Shown piece after piece: positions 9,916 through 19,197 of a stretch of DNA of 64,000 nt. The notes below the pieces were generated by a model. The model worked only from the letters and a program-made list of their open reading frames with translations. It searched no databases and was not told the DNA's origin. Numbering within the stretch: position 1 is the first letter of the stretch; each line of letters opens with the position of its first letter. Source of the stretch: Hydrogenovibrio halophilus DSM 15072 (GTDB lineage Bacteria > Pseudomonadota > Gammaproteobacteria > Thiomicrospirales > Thiomicrospiraceae); contig NZ_KB913033.1 in NCBI RefSeq assembly GCF_000384235.1, forward strand, positions 1,371,164 to 1,435,163, given 5' to 3'. The position numbers and the translations under genes were made by a program.

Positions 9916-10218
9916 ATGCACACAGAAACATTCACGGTCGACAACATCAAATGTGGCGGCTGCGCCAGTCAGATCGAACGCAAACTGGGTCAGATTGACG
10001 GGGTGGCCTCGGTCACGGTCTCGGTCGAAGAAGGGCTCGTGGTCCTGCAAACCGATGAACAGGCCGCTGAAAACAGCCTGGACGCGGCGCGCGCGCAATT
10101 AGCTTCGATGGGGTATCCGGTGTCGGGAAGTGTCTCGGGTCTTTCGGCGCTGGGCGCCAAAGCCAAGTCGTTTGTGTCCTGTGCCATTGGCAAATCCGGC
10201 TCCCGATCGTCTGATTGA
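9916..10218 (+). CDS. Heavy-metal-associated (HMA) domain protein, CopZ-like
   Basis: This 100-residue protein begins with a classic HMA fold: FTVDNIKCGGCASQIERKL with the metal-binding CxxC (CGGC, residues 13-16), then IDGVASVTVSVEEGLVVLQ. It would bind Cu(I) or a similar soft metal in the cytoplasm and may hand it to a P-type ATPase. A copper ATPase lies 15 kb downstream, not adjacent. Unlike compact CopZ chaperones (about 70 residues) it has an extra tail of about 30 residues containing one Cys. The start follows GAGGAG closely. Confidence 0.85.
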   Translation: MHTETFTVDNIKCGGCASQIERKLGQIDGVASVTVSVEEGLVVLQTDEQAAENSLDAARAQLASMGYPVSGSVSGLSALGAKAKSFVSCAIGKSGSRSSD

Positions 10219-10278
10219 CGCCATAACCGCATTCGATCCGCACGACCCCGGCATGGTACTCAGCAAACTACAAAATTG

Positions 10279-10290
10279 ACCAGGCCTGGC
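10279..10290. repeat. Palindrome copy upstream of parC
   Basis: ACCAGGCCTGGC, with one edge mismatch. The flanks are AAAATTG and GAAATC. It lies 57 bases before the parC start. Confidence 0.9.
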
Positions 10291-10346
10291 GAAATCGTCA
10301 AACAAAACCTTCACTCAAAACGCGAAAGACACGAGGCCCTGAAAAC

Positions 10347-12575
10347 GTGAGTCAGCAAACCATTAATTACGACGGCATTGAAACCCAATCGGTCGCGGCC
10401 TTTACCGAAAAGGCCTATCTCGACTATGCCATGTATGTGATTCTGGATCGGGCATTGCCCCACATCAGCGATGGACTCAAGCCGGTGCAGCGCCGGATTG
10501 TGTACGCCATGTCCGAACTGGGGCTGAAAGCGTCGGCCAAATACAAAAAATCGGCCCGAACCGTGGGCGATGTGCTGGGCAAATTTCACCCGCACGGCGA
10601 TTCGGCCTGTTACGAAGCCATGGTGCTGATGGCGCAATCCTTTTCCTTTCGTTACCCATTAGTGGACGGTCAGGGCAACTGGGGTTCGGTGGACGATCCC
10701 AAATCCTTTGCCGCGATGCGTTACACCGAAGCCAAGCTGTCAAAATTTAGTCAGCTTCTGTTGCAAGAAGCCGCTCAGGGCACGGTGGACTGGGTCCCCA
10801 ATTTTGACGGCACACTGGACGAACCGTCTGCCCTGCCTGCCAGAGTGCCGCACGTCCTGCTCAACGGCACGTCGGGCATCGCCGTGGGCATGGCCACCGA
10901 CATTCCGCCGCACAACCTGCGCGAAGTCGTGGACGCCTGTGTGGCGCTACTGGACAACCCCAAACTGACGGTGGCGGAGCTGTGCCAGTATCTGCCGGGG
11001 CCGGACTACCCCAATGATGCATTGATCATCACCCCCGAAGCTGAACGCCTGCGCATGTACGAGACCGGCAACGGTTCCATTCGCCAGCGGGCGCATTACC
11101 TGGTCGAAGACAAGGTCAATGTGGTGATCGACGCCTTGCCGTTTCAGGTCTCCAGCACCAAGGTACTGGAACAGATTGCCAGCCAGATGCGCGCCAAAAA
11201 ATTGCCGATGGTGGTGGATCTGCGGGATGAATCGGACCATGAAAACCCGATTCGACTGGTGCTGGAATTGCGTTCACGCCGGGTGGATGTGGCCGCGACC
11301 ATGGGGCATTTGTTTGCCACCACCGATCTGGAGCGCAGTTACCGGGTCAATCTGAACGTGATCGGGCTCAATGGGCGCCCCCAGGTCAAGGATTTGCAAA
11401 GCCTGCTTTCGGAATGGCTGCGTTACCGCATGGAAACGGTGCGCCGCCGCCTGCAGCACCGTCTGGACAAGGTACTGGACCGGTTGCATTTGCTGGAAGG
11501 GCTGTTGCTGGCGTTTCTGAACATTGACGAAGTCATCGCCATTATCCGCGAAGAAGACAAGCCCAAGCCCGAGCTGATCAGCCGTTTCGGCCTGAGCGAA
11601 CGCCAGGCCGAGGCGATTCTGGAATTGAAACTGCGCCAGCTGGCCAGGCTGGAAGAAATCAAGATCAAAGCCGAGCAGGACGATCTGGCCAAAGAACGCG
11701 ACCGATTGGAAAAAACGCTGGGCAGCCAGACACGGATGAAAACCCTGGTCAAAAAAGAACTCAAAGCCGATGCCGAGGAATATGGCGACGAACGACGCTC
11801 GCCGATTGAAACCGTGAACCCTGCCCAGGCGCTGAGTGAGCAGGATTTGCTGCCATCCGAGCCGGTGACGGTGATTCTGTCGGAAAACGGCTGGGTGCGT
11901 GCGGCCAAAGGCCACGACGTGGATGGCCGCCAACTGACCTACAAATCCGGCGACGCTTTCCGGGCGCAGGCGTCCGGTCAGAGCCGTCAGCAGGCGGTGT
12001 TTCTGGACAACCACGGACGCGCCTATTGCGTGGCCGCTCACTCTCTGCCCTCGGCACGCAGTCACGGCGAACCCCTGAGCGGGCGCTTGAATCCCGCCGC
12101 CGGTGCCCAGTTCCGTGAAGTGTTGCTGGGTGATCCCTCGCAGGAAGTCTTGTTGGCTTCCTCCGCCGGGTTTGGCTTTATTACCCAGCTAAGCAGTCTG
12201 ATTTCCAAAACCAAGGCCGGCAAAGCGGCGGTGACCTTGCCCAAGGGTGCCGCATTATTGCCCCCAGGCGAGGTGAAAGCCGATGACTGGATTGCGGTGG
12301 TGACCGACGAACCACGTCTGTTGGTGTTTGAGCGCTCGCAATTGCCGGTGCTGGCCAAAGGCAAAGGCAACAAACTGATTCAAATGCCCAAAGGCGTCTC
12401 TGTCCGCGCTGTGTTTGCCTTTGCCCCCGGGCAAAAACTGGAAATCATTGCCGGTGACTATGGCAAGGTGTTCGGCCCCACCGCTCTGGAAGCGGCCATG
12501 GGCCAGCGTGCCAGCCGTGGTGTGACCCTGCCTCGTACCCTCAAGAAAACCGATCTGATTCGACTCGCGCCATAA
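10347..12575 (+). CDS. parC: DNA topoisomerase IV subunit A
   Basis: This 742-residue breakage-reunion subunit of topoisomerase IV works with ParE to unlink replicated chromosomes. The catalytic Tyr is residue 126 in [10 protein letters not shown]. The quinolone-determining region [10 protein letters not shown] holds Ser86 and Glu90, matching the susceptible-type residues Ser80 and Glu84 of E. coli ParC. The coiled-coil gate (about residues 350-500) and a C-terminal beta-pinwheel follow, and the length is close to E. coli ParC (752), not GyrA. The start is a GTG with only weak ribosome-binding sequence, and [19 protein letters not shown] fits the family. Confidence 0.97.
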   Translation: MSQQTINYDGIETQSVAAFTEKAYLDYAMYVILDRALPHISDGLKPVQRRIVYAMSELGLKASAKYKKSARTVGDVLGKFHPHGDSACYEAMVLMAQSFSFRYPLVDGQGNWGSVDDPKSFAAMRYTEAKLSKFSQLLLQEAAQGTVDWVPNFDGTLDEPSALPARVPHVLLNGTSGIAVGMATDIPPHNLREVVDACVALLDNPKLTVAELCQYLPGPDYPNDALIITPEAERLRMYETGNGSIRQRAHYLVEDKVNVVIDALPFQVSSTKVLEQIASQMRAKKLPMVVDLRDESDHENPIRLVLELRSRRVDVAATMGHLFATTDLERSYRVNLNVIGLNGRPQVKDLQSLLSEWLRYRMETVRRRLQHRLDKVLDRLHLLEGLLLAFLNIDEVIAIIREEDKPKPELISRFGLSERQAEAILELKLRQLARLEEIKIKAEQDDLAKERDRLEKTLGSQTRMKTLVKKELKADAEEYGDERRSPIETVNPAQALSEQDLLPSEPVTVILSENGWVRAAKGHDVDGRQLTYKSGDAFRAQASGQSRQQAVFLDNHGRAYCVAAHSLPSARSHGEPLSGRLNPAAGAQFREVLLGDPSQEVLLASSAGFGFITQLSSLISKTKAGKAAVTLPKGAALLPPGEVKADDWIAVVTDEPRLLVFERSQLPVLAKGKGNKLIQMPKGVSVRAVFAFAPGQKLEIIAGDYGKVFGPTALEAAMGQRASRGVTLPRTLKKTDLIRLAP

Positions 12576-12614
12576 CCTCATGCCCTTTCAGGCTTTTTCT
12601 CGCTCGCCCATGCT

Positions 12615-12640
12615 TCTCACCTGGCCCCTTGGGCGGTGAG
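12615..12640. other. Imperfect hairpin downstream of parC
   Basis: CTCACC and GGTGAG form a stem with an inner CCC/GGG pairing and a small bulge, 40 bases after the parC stop. No T run follows, so terminator function is uncertain. Confidence 0.35.
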
Positions 12641-12681
12641 TGCTTTGTTTCGAGCAAAGGACGTTTTGGATTTGGTTTTTT

Positions 12682-12693
12682 ACCAGGCCTGGT
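12682..12693. repeat. ACCAGGCCTGGT palindrome upstream of motA
   Basis: An exact copy flanked by TTTTTT on the left and TGTTT on the right, in the parC-motA gap. Confidence 0.95.
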
Positions 12694-12832
12694 TGTTTCT
12701 CTGTTGGTATTATTATTGCTTTTCCGGTCATGGTGGATTCAATGGAGTCTGTCATAAATTCGGAAGCCGTGAAAACACAACGGATCGGCTGGCCGGACGG
12801 GTAATTCAAATGGCTTAAAAAAGACGCAATTT

Positions 12833-13669
12833 ATGTTCGCAAAACCTTTGGCAATTCTGGTGATTCTGTTCAGTCTGTTTGGCGGCTTTATGCTGGCCGG
12901 CGGCGATCTGATTGCGCTGTGGCACCCACCGGAGCTGGTGGTGATTCTGGGGCTGGGGCTGGGAACCTTTCTGGGGGCAACGCCCGTGTATGTGTGGAAG
13001 CGGACGCTGGTGTATACCGGTCGCTTTTTCGCTGGCGGACGGATCAAGCAGCGCCTGTATCTGGAAACGCTGGATCTGCTGGACGAACTGTCACGGATGG
13101 CGCGTTCCCAGGGGTTGCTGGCACTGGAAAACCACATTGCGGCCCCCGACAGCAGTTCCATTTTCGCCAAATACCCAACCGTATTGAAACACAAGGACCT
13201 GCGTCGCTTTATCATCGACAATTTCAATTACCTGTTGCTTAATCCGCCGCAGAGCCTGAATTTCGAAGAATTTCTACATGACCAGATTGACGACCTGATT
13301 GATTCCATGATGGAGGTCCCCAAGGCCACGGGCAAACTGACGGCGTTGATGCCGGGCTACGGGATCATCGCGGCGGTCATGGGGGTGATTCTGACCATGA
13401 ACTTGTTGGGCGGAGACATGGATGTAGGCGAAATCGGGACCTCCATCGGGGCCGCGCTGGTGGGGACCCTGACCGGGATATTCTTTGCGTTTGCGGTTTT
13501 TGCGCCGTTTACCCACTCGGTCGAGATCATGATCCGTCAGGACCGGGCCCTGTTTGAAATGACGGCGTCGTTTTTTGTGGCGTTTGCGCATGGCGTTTCG
13601 CCCAGCATGGCCATGGAAATTGCCCGTCAGCGGGTGCCGCCCGAATTTGCCCTGCCCAGAAACGATTAG
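12833..13669 (+). CDS. motA: Flagellar-type motor stator protein MotA/PomA family
   Basis: This 278-residue MotA homologue has paired N-terminal membrane helices (residues 5-24 and 34-52). A cytoplasmic charged region follows, then MPGYGIIAAVMGVILTMNLLG and IGAALVGTLTGIFFAFAVFAP, the family's third and fourth helices. It closes with FVAFAHGVSPSMAMEIARQRVP. It should form the ion channel with MotB, encoded 71 bases downstream, and power flagellar rotation. The HGVSP stretch and arrangement are typical of the chromosomal motAB pair in gammaproteobacteria. No other flagellar gene lies nearby. The start follows AAAAAGACGC, a weak site. Confidence 0.9.
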   Translation: MFAKPLAILVILFSLFGGFMLAGGDLIALWHPPELVVILGLGLGTFLGATPVYVWKRTLVYTGRFFAGGRIKQRLYLETLDLLDELSRMARSQGLLALENHIAAPDSSSIFAKYPTVLKHKDLRRFIIDNFNYLLLNPPQSLNFEEFLHDQIDDLIDSMMEVPKATGKLTALMPGYGIIAAVMGVILTMNLLGGDMDVGEIGTSIGAALVGTLTGIFFAFAVFAPFTHSVEIMIRQDRALFEMTASFFVAFAHGVSPSMAMEIARQRVPPEFALPRND

Positions 13670-13740
13670 CCCCTCAGCGTCATTGGCATTCAGCTAGTGA
13701 CGCTGTTTGATTTTTTGCATCAGTGGAAGACGCAGACCTT

Positions 13741-14448
13741 ATGGCCAAAAAACGCAGAAAAAACGAGGAAGGCGGTGAAGAAGGCGGTGCCTGGGAGATT
13801 GCGCTCGCGGATTTGATGACCGTGCTGATGGTGTTTTTTCTGGTGATGTGGCTGATCTCGATTGTCGATCCTTCTGACCGTGACAGTTTTGTCGATTCGG
13901 TGATGGGCAAAGGCGGGGCCGAAAAAATCAGTGTGTCCGAATCGTCATCGGCAACCGACCAGATTGTGCCGATTGAGGAGCTCAAGCCGCCCGTGTCCGC
14001 CGAGCAAATCCAAAATTCAATGTCGGAAATGAATCCCAAGGACGTTGAAATTGAAGAGACCGCCGAATACACCAAAATCACCCTGCACTCAGACAGCTTT
14101 TTTGAGAGTGGTCGGGCCAACATCACCGACAAAACCCGCGAGGAGCTGGAGAAACTGGGGGAAACCCTCACCGGTCGCGGCCGGCCGATTACGATCACAG
14201 GCTACACCGACAGCCTGCCCATCTCCAGTTTGCAGTTTCCTTCCAACTGGGAACTTTCTGCCGCCCGTGCGGCCACGATTGCCCGCACCTTCATTTATAT
14301 GGGGGTGAACAAGGACCTGGTGACCATTCGCGGCAAGGGCGACAACGAACCTCTGGCCTCCAACGATTCCTCCTACGGACGCTCACTCAATCGGCGTGTG
14401 GTGATCAAAATCGACAAACAACCCGGCGGCAACCGCACGGAGTCTTAA
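13741..14448 (+). CDS. motB: Flagellar motor protein MotB
   Basis: This 235-residue protein has a charged N-terminus (KKRRKNEEGGEEGG). The single membrane helix WEIALADLMTVLMVFFLVMWL follows, with the ion-binding Asp24. An OmpA-like peptidoglycan-binding domain completes it: ITLHSDSFFESGRANIT, ITITGYTDSLPI, LSAARAATIARTFIYMG, NRRVVIKI. The ATG at 13741 is preferred; a GTG at 13723 would add MEDADL in frame. It pairs with the upstream motA. The intact Asp contrasts with the Gly in the MotB-like protein at 3114-3848. Confidence 0.92.
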   Translation: MAKKRRKNEEGGEEGGAWEIALADLMTVLMVFFLVMWLISIVDPSDRDSFVDSVMGKGGAEKISVSESSSATDQIVPIEELKPPVSAEQIQNSMSEMNPKDVEIEETAEYTKITLHSDSFFESGRANITDKTREELEKLGETLTGRGRPITITGYTDSLPISSLQFPSNWELSAARAATIARTFIYMGVNKDLVTIRGKGDNEPLASNDSSYGRSLNRRVVIKIDKQPGGNRTES

Positions 14449-14457
14449 TCATCCTGT

Positions 14458-15219
14458 CTAATCCGATTTGCCTGGCTGGCAGATCGGGCAGTCCGGGTCG
14501 CTGGTCAGATTCAGACTCTGACATTGCATGCTCAGCCCATCCAGCAACAGCAAACGCCCTTGAAGGGTTTCCAGTCCCGCCAATACCTTGATTGCCTCCA
14601 GTGCCTGAAAACTGCCGACGGCCCCGACGATGGGGGCGGCGACCCCGTTTTGGGCGCAATTGGCATCGGCCTGACTGGTGTCGGGATACAGGCATTGGTA
14701 GCAGGGGGTGGCTTGGCGGCGAAAATCGAACGTGGTCAGCTGGCCTTCCCAGCGAATCGCCGCCCCCGACACCAGTGGGGTTAGGTGACGATGACACAGG
14801 CGGTTGAGTTGAAAGCGGGTGGCAAAATTGTCGCTGGCATCCACCACCACATCGGCGGCCTGCACACAGTCACTGAGTTGCTCCTCGTCCAGCCGGGTCT
14901 CATGGGTGATGACGTTGGTGGCCGGATTCAGACGGGCGATCCGTTCGCGGGCAGACGCCACCTTTTTCTGATTCACATTGTGCTGTTCATGAATGATCTG
15001 GCGTTGCAGGTTGGAGGTGTCGACCTCATCAAAGTCCACCAATGTCAGTTGCCCTACCCCGGCGGCGGCCAGATACAATGCCACCGGCGAACCCAGTCCG
15101 CCCAATCCCATAATCAGAATCCGCCCGTCGGCGAGCGCGGCCTGCCCGGCATAACCGATTTCGGGCAGCAGAATCTGGCGGCTGTAACGGATCAGTTCGT
15201 CATCGCTCAATTGGGTCAT
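14458..15219 (-). CDS. moeB: HesA/MoeB/ThiF-family adenylyltransferase
   Basis: This 253-residue E1-like enzyme adenylates the C-terminal glycine of a small sulfur-carrier protein such as MoaD or ThiS. The nucleotide-binding motif is MGLGGLGSPVALYLAAAGVG (about residues 35-54). The catalytic Arg lies in RQIIHEQ, and zinc-binding Cys pairs are CYQCLYP and CPICQ. It is the last gene of hemA-prfA-prmC-moeB, a gene order shared with many gammaproteobacteria. The exact partner, MoaD or ThiS, cannot be decided from sequence. It starts 11 bases after prmC stops. Confidence 0.88.
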   Translation of the reverse strand: MTQLSDDELIRYSRQILLPEIGYAGQAALADGRILIMGLGGLGSPVALYLAAAGVGQLTLVDFDEVDTSNLQRQIIHEQHNVNQKKVASARERIARLNPATNVITHETRLDEEQLSDCVQAADVVVDASDNFATRFQLNRLCHRHLTPLVSGAAIRWEGQLTTFDFRRQATPCYQCLYPDTSQADANCAQNGVAAPIVGAVGSFQALEAIKVLAGLETLQGRLLLLDGLSMQCQSLNLTSDPDCPICQPGKSD

Positions 15220-15230
15220 AATCTGCCTCG

Positions 15231-16109
15231 TCAGGGTGCTTTCGTAGGGTCCATTGTCTGCGCCATCGTCACGCGCGGTTGCCCCCCCAAGTCCGTGTGG
15301 GTGATGGGAGGATGCCAGAGTCGCTCACTGAAATAGGATTGTACGGCTTCTGCCTGGTTATAGCCATGCTCGAGCAGCAGCCAGCCGCCTGGATTCAGAT
15401 GGGCTGGTGCCTGTTCAATGATCTGGCGCAGGTCGGCCAGTCCATGCTGTTGGGCCACCAGTGCGGTTTGCGGTTCAAAGCGCAGGTCACCCTGACTCAG
15501 ATGCGGGTCATCGGGTTCCACATAGGGCGGATTGGCGACCACGCAGTCAAATCGCAGACCGTTTACTGGCGCAAACCAGTTGCCCAAATGCCAGTGAATG
15601 TCGAGTCCGTGAGTACGGCCGTTTTGCCGGGCCACGGCCAGCGCCGCCTCGGAACGGTCCACGGCGTGGCAATCGGACTCGGGCAGCGCGTTTTTGAGCG
15701 CGCAGATGATCGCGCCACTGCCGGTACCCAGATCCAGAAATGACCAGGCCTGGTTGTTTTTGCTTTGTTCGCGCTGCAGCGTGAACGCGGTTTCTACCAA
15801 GAGTTCGGTGTCCGGGCGCGGAATCAAGGTGTCGGGGGTGACGCGCAATGTCAGCCCCCAGAATTCACGCTGCCCGAGGATGTAGGCCACGGGCTCGCCC
15901 TCACAGCGACGGTTGACCAGTTCTGCCAGTCGGTTGGCCTGCTCCGCGCTCAGGGGGCGTTCCGGCCAGGTAAACAGGGCGCTGCGCGGTTGCTCAATCA
16001 CCGCCATCAGCAGCAGATCGGCTTCCAGCGCCGCTTCTTCCAGCCCTTTCTCCTTCAGACGCTGGCGCGCTGTTTGGCGGGCCTGTTCGTAGGTGGGCGC
16101 TGGGGTCAC
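15231..16109 (-). CDS. prmC: Release-factor glutamine methyltransferase
   Basis: This 292-residue enzyme methylates the Gln of the GGQ motif in release factors 1 and 2. It starts at a GTG that overlaps the prfA stop by four bases, which fits translational coupling. The N-terminal helical domain is followed by the SAM-binding [20 protein letters not shown] and the catalytic NPPY in [15 protein letters not shown]. An in-frame copy of the dispersed palindrome encodes NQAWS just before FLDLGTG, in the inter-domain region. A longer frame extends upstream but lies entirely within prfA in another frame. Confidence 0.95.
   Translation of the reverse strand: MTPAPTYEQARQTARQRLKEKGLEEAALEADLLLMAVIEQPRSALFTWPERPLSAEQANRLAELVNRRCEGEPVAYILGQREFWGLTLRVTPDTLIPRPDTELLVETAFTLQREQSKNNQAWSFLDLGTGSGAIICALKNALPESDCHAVDRSEAALAVARQNGRTHGLDIHWHLGNWFAPVNGLRFDCVVANPPYVEPDDPHLSQGDLRFEPQTALVAQQHGLADLRQIIEQAPAHLNPGGWLLLEHGYNQAEAVQSYFSERLWHPPITHTDLGGQPRVTMAQTMDPTKAP
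15743..15754. repeat. ACCAGGCCTGGT palindrome, inside prmC
   Basis: An exact copy read on the minus strand as Asn-Gln-Ala-Trp-Ser. The flanks are GAAATG and TGTTTTTG. Confidence 0.95.
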
Positions 16110-17197
16110 GCGTTTTCCTGACTGAGCGCGGCCAGTTGCTCGGCCTGATGTTCGTGTACCAGCGGGTCGATCACCTGAGCCAGTTGTCCCTGCATCACGT
16201 CGTCGAGTTTGTACAGGGTCAGATTGATGCGATGATCGGTGACCCGCCCCTGCGGATAGTTGTAGGTGCGGATGCGTTCGGAGCGGTCGCCACTGCCGAC
16301 CTGACTTTTGCGTTCCTGAGCAATGTCTTTGGCCTGAGCGCGTTCGCGTTCGTCCATGATCCGTGCGGCCAGCAGAGCCATGGCTTTGGCGCGGTTTTTG
16401 TGCTGGGAACGCTCTTCCTGACATTCCACCACTGTGCCGGTGGGAAGATGGGTGATGCGGATGGCCGAGTCGGTTTTGTTGACGTGCTGGCCCCCGGCGC
16501 CAGAGGCGCGAAAGGTGTCGACCCGCAAATCCGCCGGATTGATGTTGACCTGTTCCACTTCGGCGGCTTCGGGCATGATCACCACGGTGGCGGCGGAGGT
16601 ATGGACCCGGCCCTGGGTTTCGGTCGCTGGTACCCGCTGCACCCGGTGCGCGCCGGATTCGAATTTCAGATGGGAGTAGGCCCCTTCCCCGGCAATGCGG
16701 GCGATCAGCTCTTTGTATCCGCCATGTTCGCCTTCGGTGGCACTGATGATCTCAACCTGCCAGCGTTTCAGCTCGGCGTAACGGCTGTACATGCGAAACA
16801 GATCGCCGGCAAAAATGGCGGCTTCGTCCCCGCCGGTACCGGCTCGGATTTCCAGAAAGATGTTGGCGTCATCGTTCGGGTCTTTGGGCAGCAGCATGGT
16901 CTGCAGACGGGTTTCGAGTTCGACCTGCTGTGCCTCCAGTTCCTTGAATTCTTCCTGTGCCATTTCCTTGAGCTCACCGCTTTCCTGGCTGATCATTTCC
17001 CTGGCTTCGTGCATGGCGGCTTCATTGGCTTCAAAGGTTTCAAAGGCCTCGATCACCGGCGTCAGTTGCGCATGTTCTTTGGTCAACTGGCGAAATCTGT
17101 TCTGATCCCGAATGATTTCCGGGTCGGAAATCAGGTGGCCGACTTCGTCCAGACGTTCGGCCAGATGCTGTAATTTGCTGCGGATGGACGGCTTCAT
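16106..17197 (-). CDS. prfA: Peptide chain release factor 1
   Basis: This 363-residue factor ends translation at UAA and UAG. The GGQ peptidyl-hydrolysis motif is in [16 protein letters not shown], and the stop-codon reading motif region is [38 protein letters not shown] is the expected N-terminus, so the ATG at 17197 is preferred to one five codons earlier. The C-terminus overlaps the start of prmC, whose product methylates this protein. It lies 53 bases after hemA in the same operon. Confidence 0.97.
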   Translation of the reverse strand: MKPSIRSKLQHLAERLDEVGHLISDPEIIRDQNRFRQLTKEHAQLTPVIEAFETFEANEAAMHEAREMISQESGELKEMAQEEFKELEAQQVELETRLQTMLLPKDPNDDANIFLEIRAGTGGDEAAIFAGDLFRMYSRYAELKRWQVEIISATEGEHGGYKELIARIAGEGAYSHLKFESGAHRVQRVPATETQGRVHTSAATVVIMPEAAEVEQVNINPADLRVDTFRASGAGGQHVNKTDSAIRITHLPTGTVVECQEERSQHKNRAKAMALLAARIMDERERAQAKDIAQERKSQVGSGDRSERIRTYNYPQGRVTDHRINLTLYKLDDVMQGQLAQVIDPLVHEHQAEQLAALSQENA

Positions 17198-17250
17198 ATG
17201 GCTCCAAATCAAAAATGAAAACGAGGGAATCGGGGTGGTGCGCTCAGTCG

Positions 17251-18681
17251 CTAAAGCGCGTCGGAAGGCTTGACCTGAAAAAAGGTGCCGGGCGAGGGAC
17301 GTGGGCTGGGGGTCAACGTTCGTTTCTGCGGGGCGCTCGCCTGATGGGCCCGGGTGTTGGGTTCAGGCGAAGGGTTGGAGGGAGCGCTGTCGGTTGCGGG
17401 TTCGGGCGTTTGCGCCGCCTTGTCGTTTTCCGAAGGCGTCAGCAGGCGTTCGGCGGCATGCACAAGCGCCTGTTCCCCTTCCAGACCGGCCTGATGCAAC
17501 TGGGTGGTAGGGCCGTGCAGGATTTTATTGGTCAGCTGGTTGGCCAGTTTGGTGACCACCTGTTCGGGATCGGTGCCATTTTCAAGCTGCGCCCGCGCCT
17601 GTTCCAAAGCCTGCATTTTCAGTTCGTGAGCCTGTTGGCGGAACGATTGAATGATCGGGCTGATCTGACGGGTGGCCTGGTATTGGTTCAGAAACGCCTT
17701 GGCCTGCAGGTCGATGATTTCTTCGGCCGCCTGGGCGGCGTCCTGACGTGAGCGTTTGTTTTCCGCAATGATCGCCTGCAAATCGTCCACGGTGTAGAGA
17801 TAGGTATCGTTGAATTGGGCCACGGCCGGGTCAATGTCACGGGGCACGGCAATGTCGACCATGAAAATGGGCTTGTTGCGGCGTTTTTTCAGGGCGGCGG
17901 CCACCTGGGCTTTGGAAAGCAGATGCGTAGGCGCGCCGGTGGAAGCGATGACCATGTCGGCTTCGTGCAGGTGATCGTCAATTTCCTGCAGGTTGATGGC
18001 GTAGCCCCCCAGGTCTTCGGCCAGATTGTGGGCTTTTTCCAGTGTGCGGTTGGCGATGATCAGGTGACCGATGCCGCTTTCGTGCAGATGGCGGGCCACC
18101 AATTCCGACGTCTCGCCCGCGCCAAGCAGCAGGGCGGTCTGTTCGGACAGTTGACCGAAAAACTGCTTGGACAGTGCCACCGCTGAAAACGCCACCGACA
18201 CCGGGCTGGAACCGATGGCGGTGTCGGTGCGCACTTGCTTGGCGGTTTTGAAAATGTGTTGAAACAGGGCGTTGAGAATCTGATGGACGCTGTCGGCTTT
18301 GCGGGCCGCGTGGTAGGCGTCCTTGATCTGCCCCAGAATCTGCGGCTCGCCCAGAACCAGCGAGTTCAAACCACTGGCCACACACATCATGTGGCGGACG
18401 GCGGCCAGTTCTTCGTACTCATACAAGAAGGGGTCGATGCTGTTTTCCTGAAGCTGAAAACGCTGGTGCAGCCAGCGACGGAGATCCGCCGGGATCGCGT
18501 TTTTTAGAATGGCGTAGAGTTCGGTGCGGTTGCAGGTGGAAATCAATACGGCTTCGTTGGCCAGCCCTTGATCACGCAGTTCGGTCAGCGCTTCCTGAAC
18601 CTGATCGGGCGAAAAGGCGACAGTCTCGCGAACGTCGACAGGCGCTGTTTCATGATTGACCCCTAAAACCAGTAGTTTCAT
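17251..18681 (-). CDS. hemA: Glutamyl-tRNA reductase
   Basis: This 476-residue enzyme reduces glutamyl-tRNA to glutamate semialdehyde, the first step of C5-pathway haem synthesis. The catalytic Cys50 lies in [14 protein letters not shown]. The conserved [17 protein letters not shown] and the NADPH-binding [15 protein letters not shown] follow, with [13 protein letters not shown] after them. The dimerisation domain ends near TLLTP-like residues, and a further 60 or so residues rich in Pro, Ser and Thr form a tail ([17 protein letters not shown] onward) not present in E. coli HemA (418 residues). The ATG at 18681 gives the standard [19 protein letters not shown] start. Confidence 0.96.
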   Translation of the reverse strand: MKLLVLGVNHETAPVDVRETVAFSPDQVQEALTELRDQGLANEAVLISTCNRTELYAILKNAIPADLRRWLHQRFQLQENSIDPFLYEYEELAAVRHMMCVASGLNSLVLGEPQILGQIKDAYHAARKADSVHQILNALFQHIFKTAKQVRTDTAIGSSPVSVAFSAVALSKQFFGQLSEQTALLLGAGETSELVARHLHESGIGHLIIANRTLEKAHNLAEDLGGYAINLQEIDDHLHEADMVIASTGAPTHLLSKAQVAAALKKRRNKPIFMVDIAVPRDIDPAVAQFNDTYLYTVDDLQAIIAENKRSRQDAAQAAEEIIDLQAKAFLNQYQATRQISPIIQSFRQQAHELKMQALEQARAQLENGTDPEQVVTKLANQLTNKILHGPTTQLHQAGLEGEQALVHAAERLLTPSENDKAAQTPEPATDSAPSNPSPEPNTRAHQASAPQKRTLTPSPRPSPGTFFQVKPSDAL

Positions 18682-18964
18682 ACGTATTGAGCTGCCTGTT
18701 ATCCTTGCGTGACAAATTCCGCTGACAAAATCGCGCTGAAAATGTGGAACGTCCCTCTGCGGCGTCATGGGCCGTCCCTTGCTCGACGCGAAAACCTGCT
18801 GGCATCATCCGGCGTCTTAGTTGATAAATGGCGTATCGGCCGCCGTTTTTATCCCTTCATGACCTCGTGCAAAGGACTTGTGAACCGTTAATTTTGCTAA
18901 ATTATTGCCATAATTGCAAGTTTTCCCAAAAACCGAACGCCCGGGAGGCGCGCTGGCGTATGGC

Positions 18965-18992
18965 TTGCACAAAGACCCAAGGGTGGTATGAT
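18965..18992 (+). promoter_or_regulatory. Sigma70-type promoter for the TPR lipoprotein gene
   Basis: TTGCAC and TATGAT are separated by 16 bases. The transcript would carry a leader of about 200 bases that includes the 160-base repeat at 19015-19173. Confidence 0.55.
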
Positions 18993-19014
18993 TTGAATGT
19001 TTATTCCAGCCCTT

Positions 19015-19173
19015 GTGTTCTATGAGTTTGTGCTGAGGTCGCGCAGCAAATTGTTTTCACAAGGAAATTTTCGAAGAAGCGTCGTATCCAAGATTTCGGC
19101 CGACTGAGAAAATATTGCTTGTGGAATCAAGAGGCAAGCGAGATCGGTACAAATTTGTGAAATATTCGGGCTA
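19015..19173 (+). repeat. Copy 1 of the 170-base TIR element (left end decayed)
   Basis: The body matches the copies at 29644, 33943 and 43284: TTTGTGCTGAGGTCGCGCAG, TCACAAGG, GGAATCAAGAGGCAAGCGAG and AATATTCGGG in order. The left terminal CCCGAAT is lost; the right end reads ATTCGGGCTAA. It sits in the leader of the TPR lipoprotein gene, ending 24 bases before its start. Confidence 0.85.
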
Positions 19174-19197
19174 AGTTTACGGCGAAAAGGTGAATTT

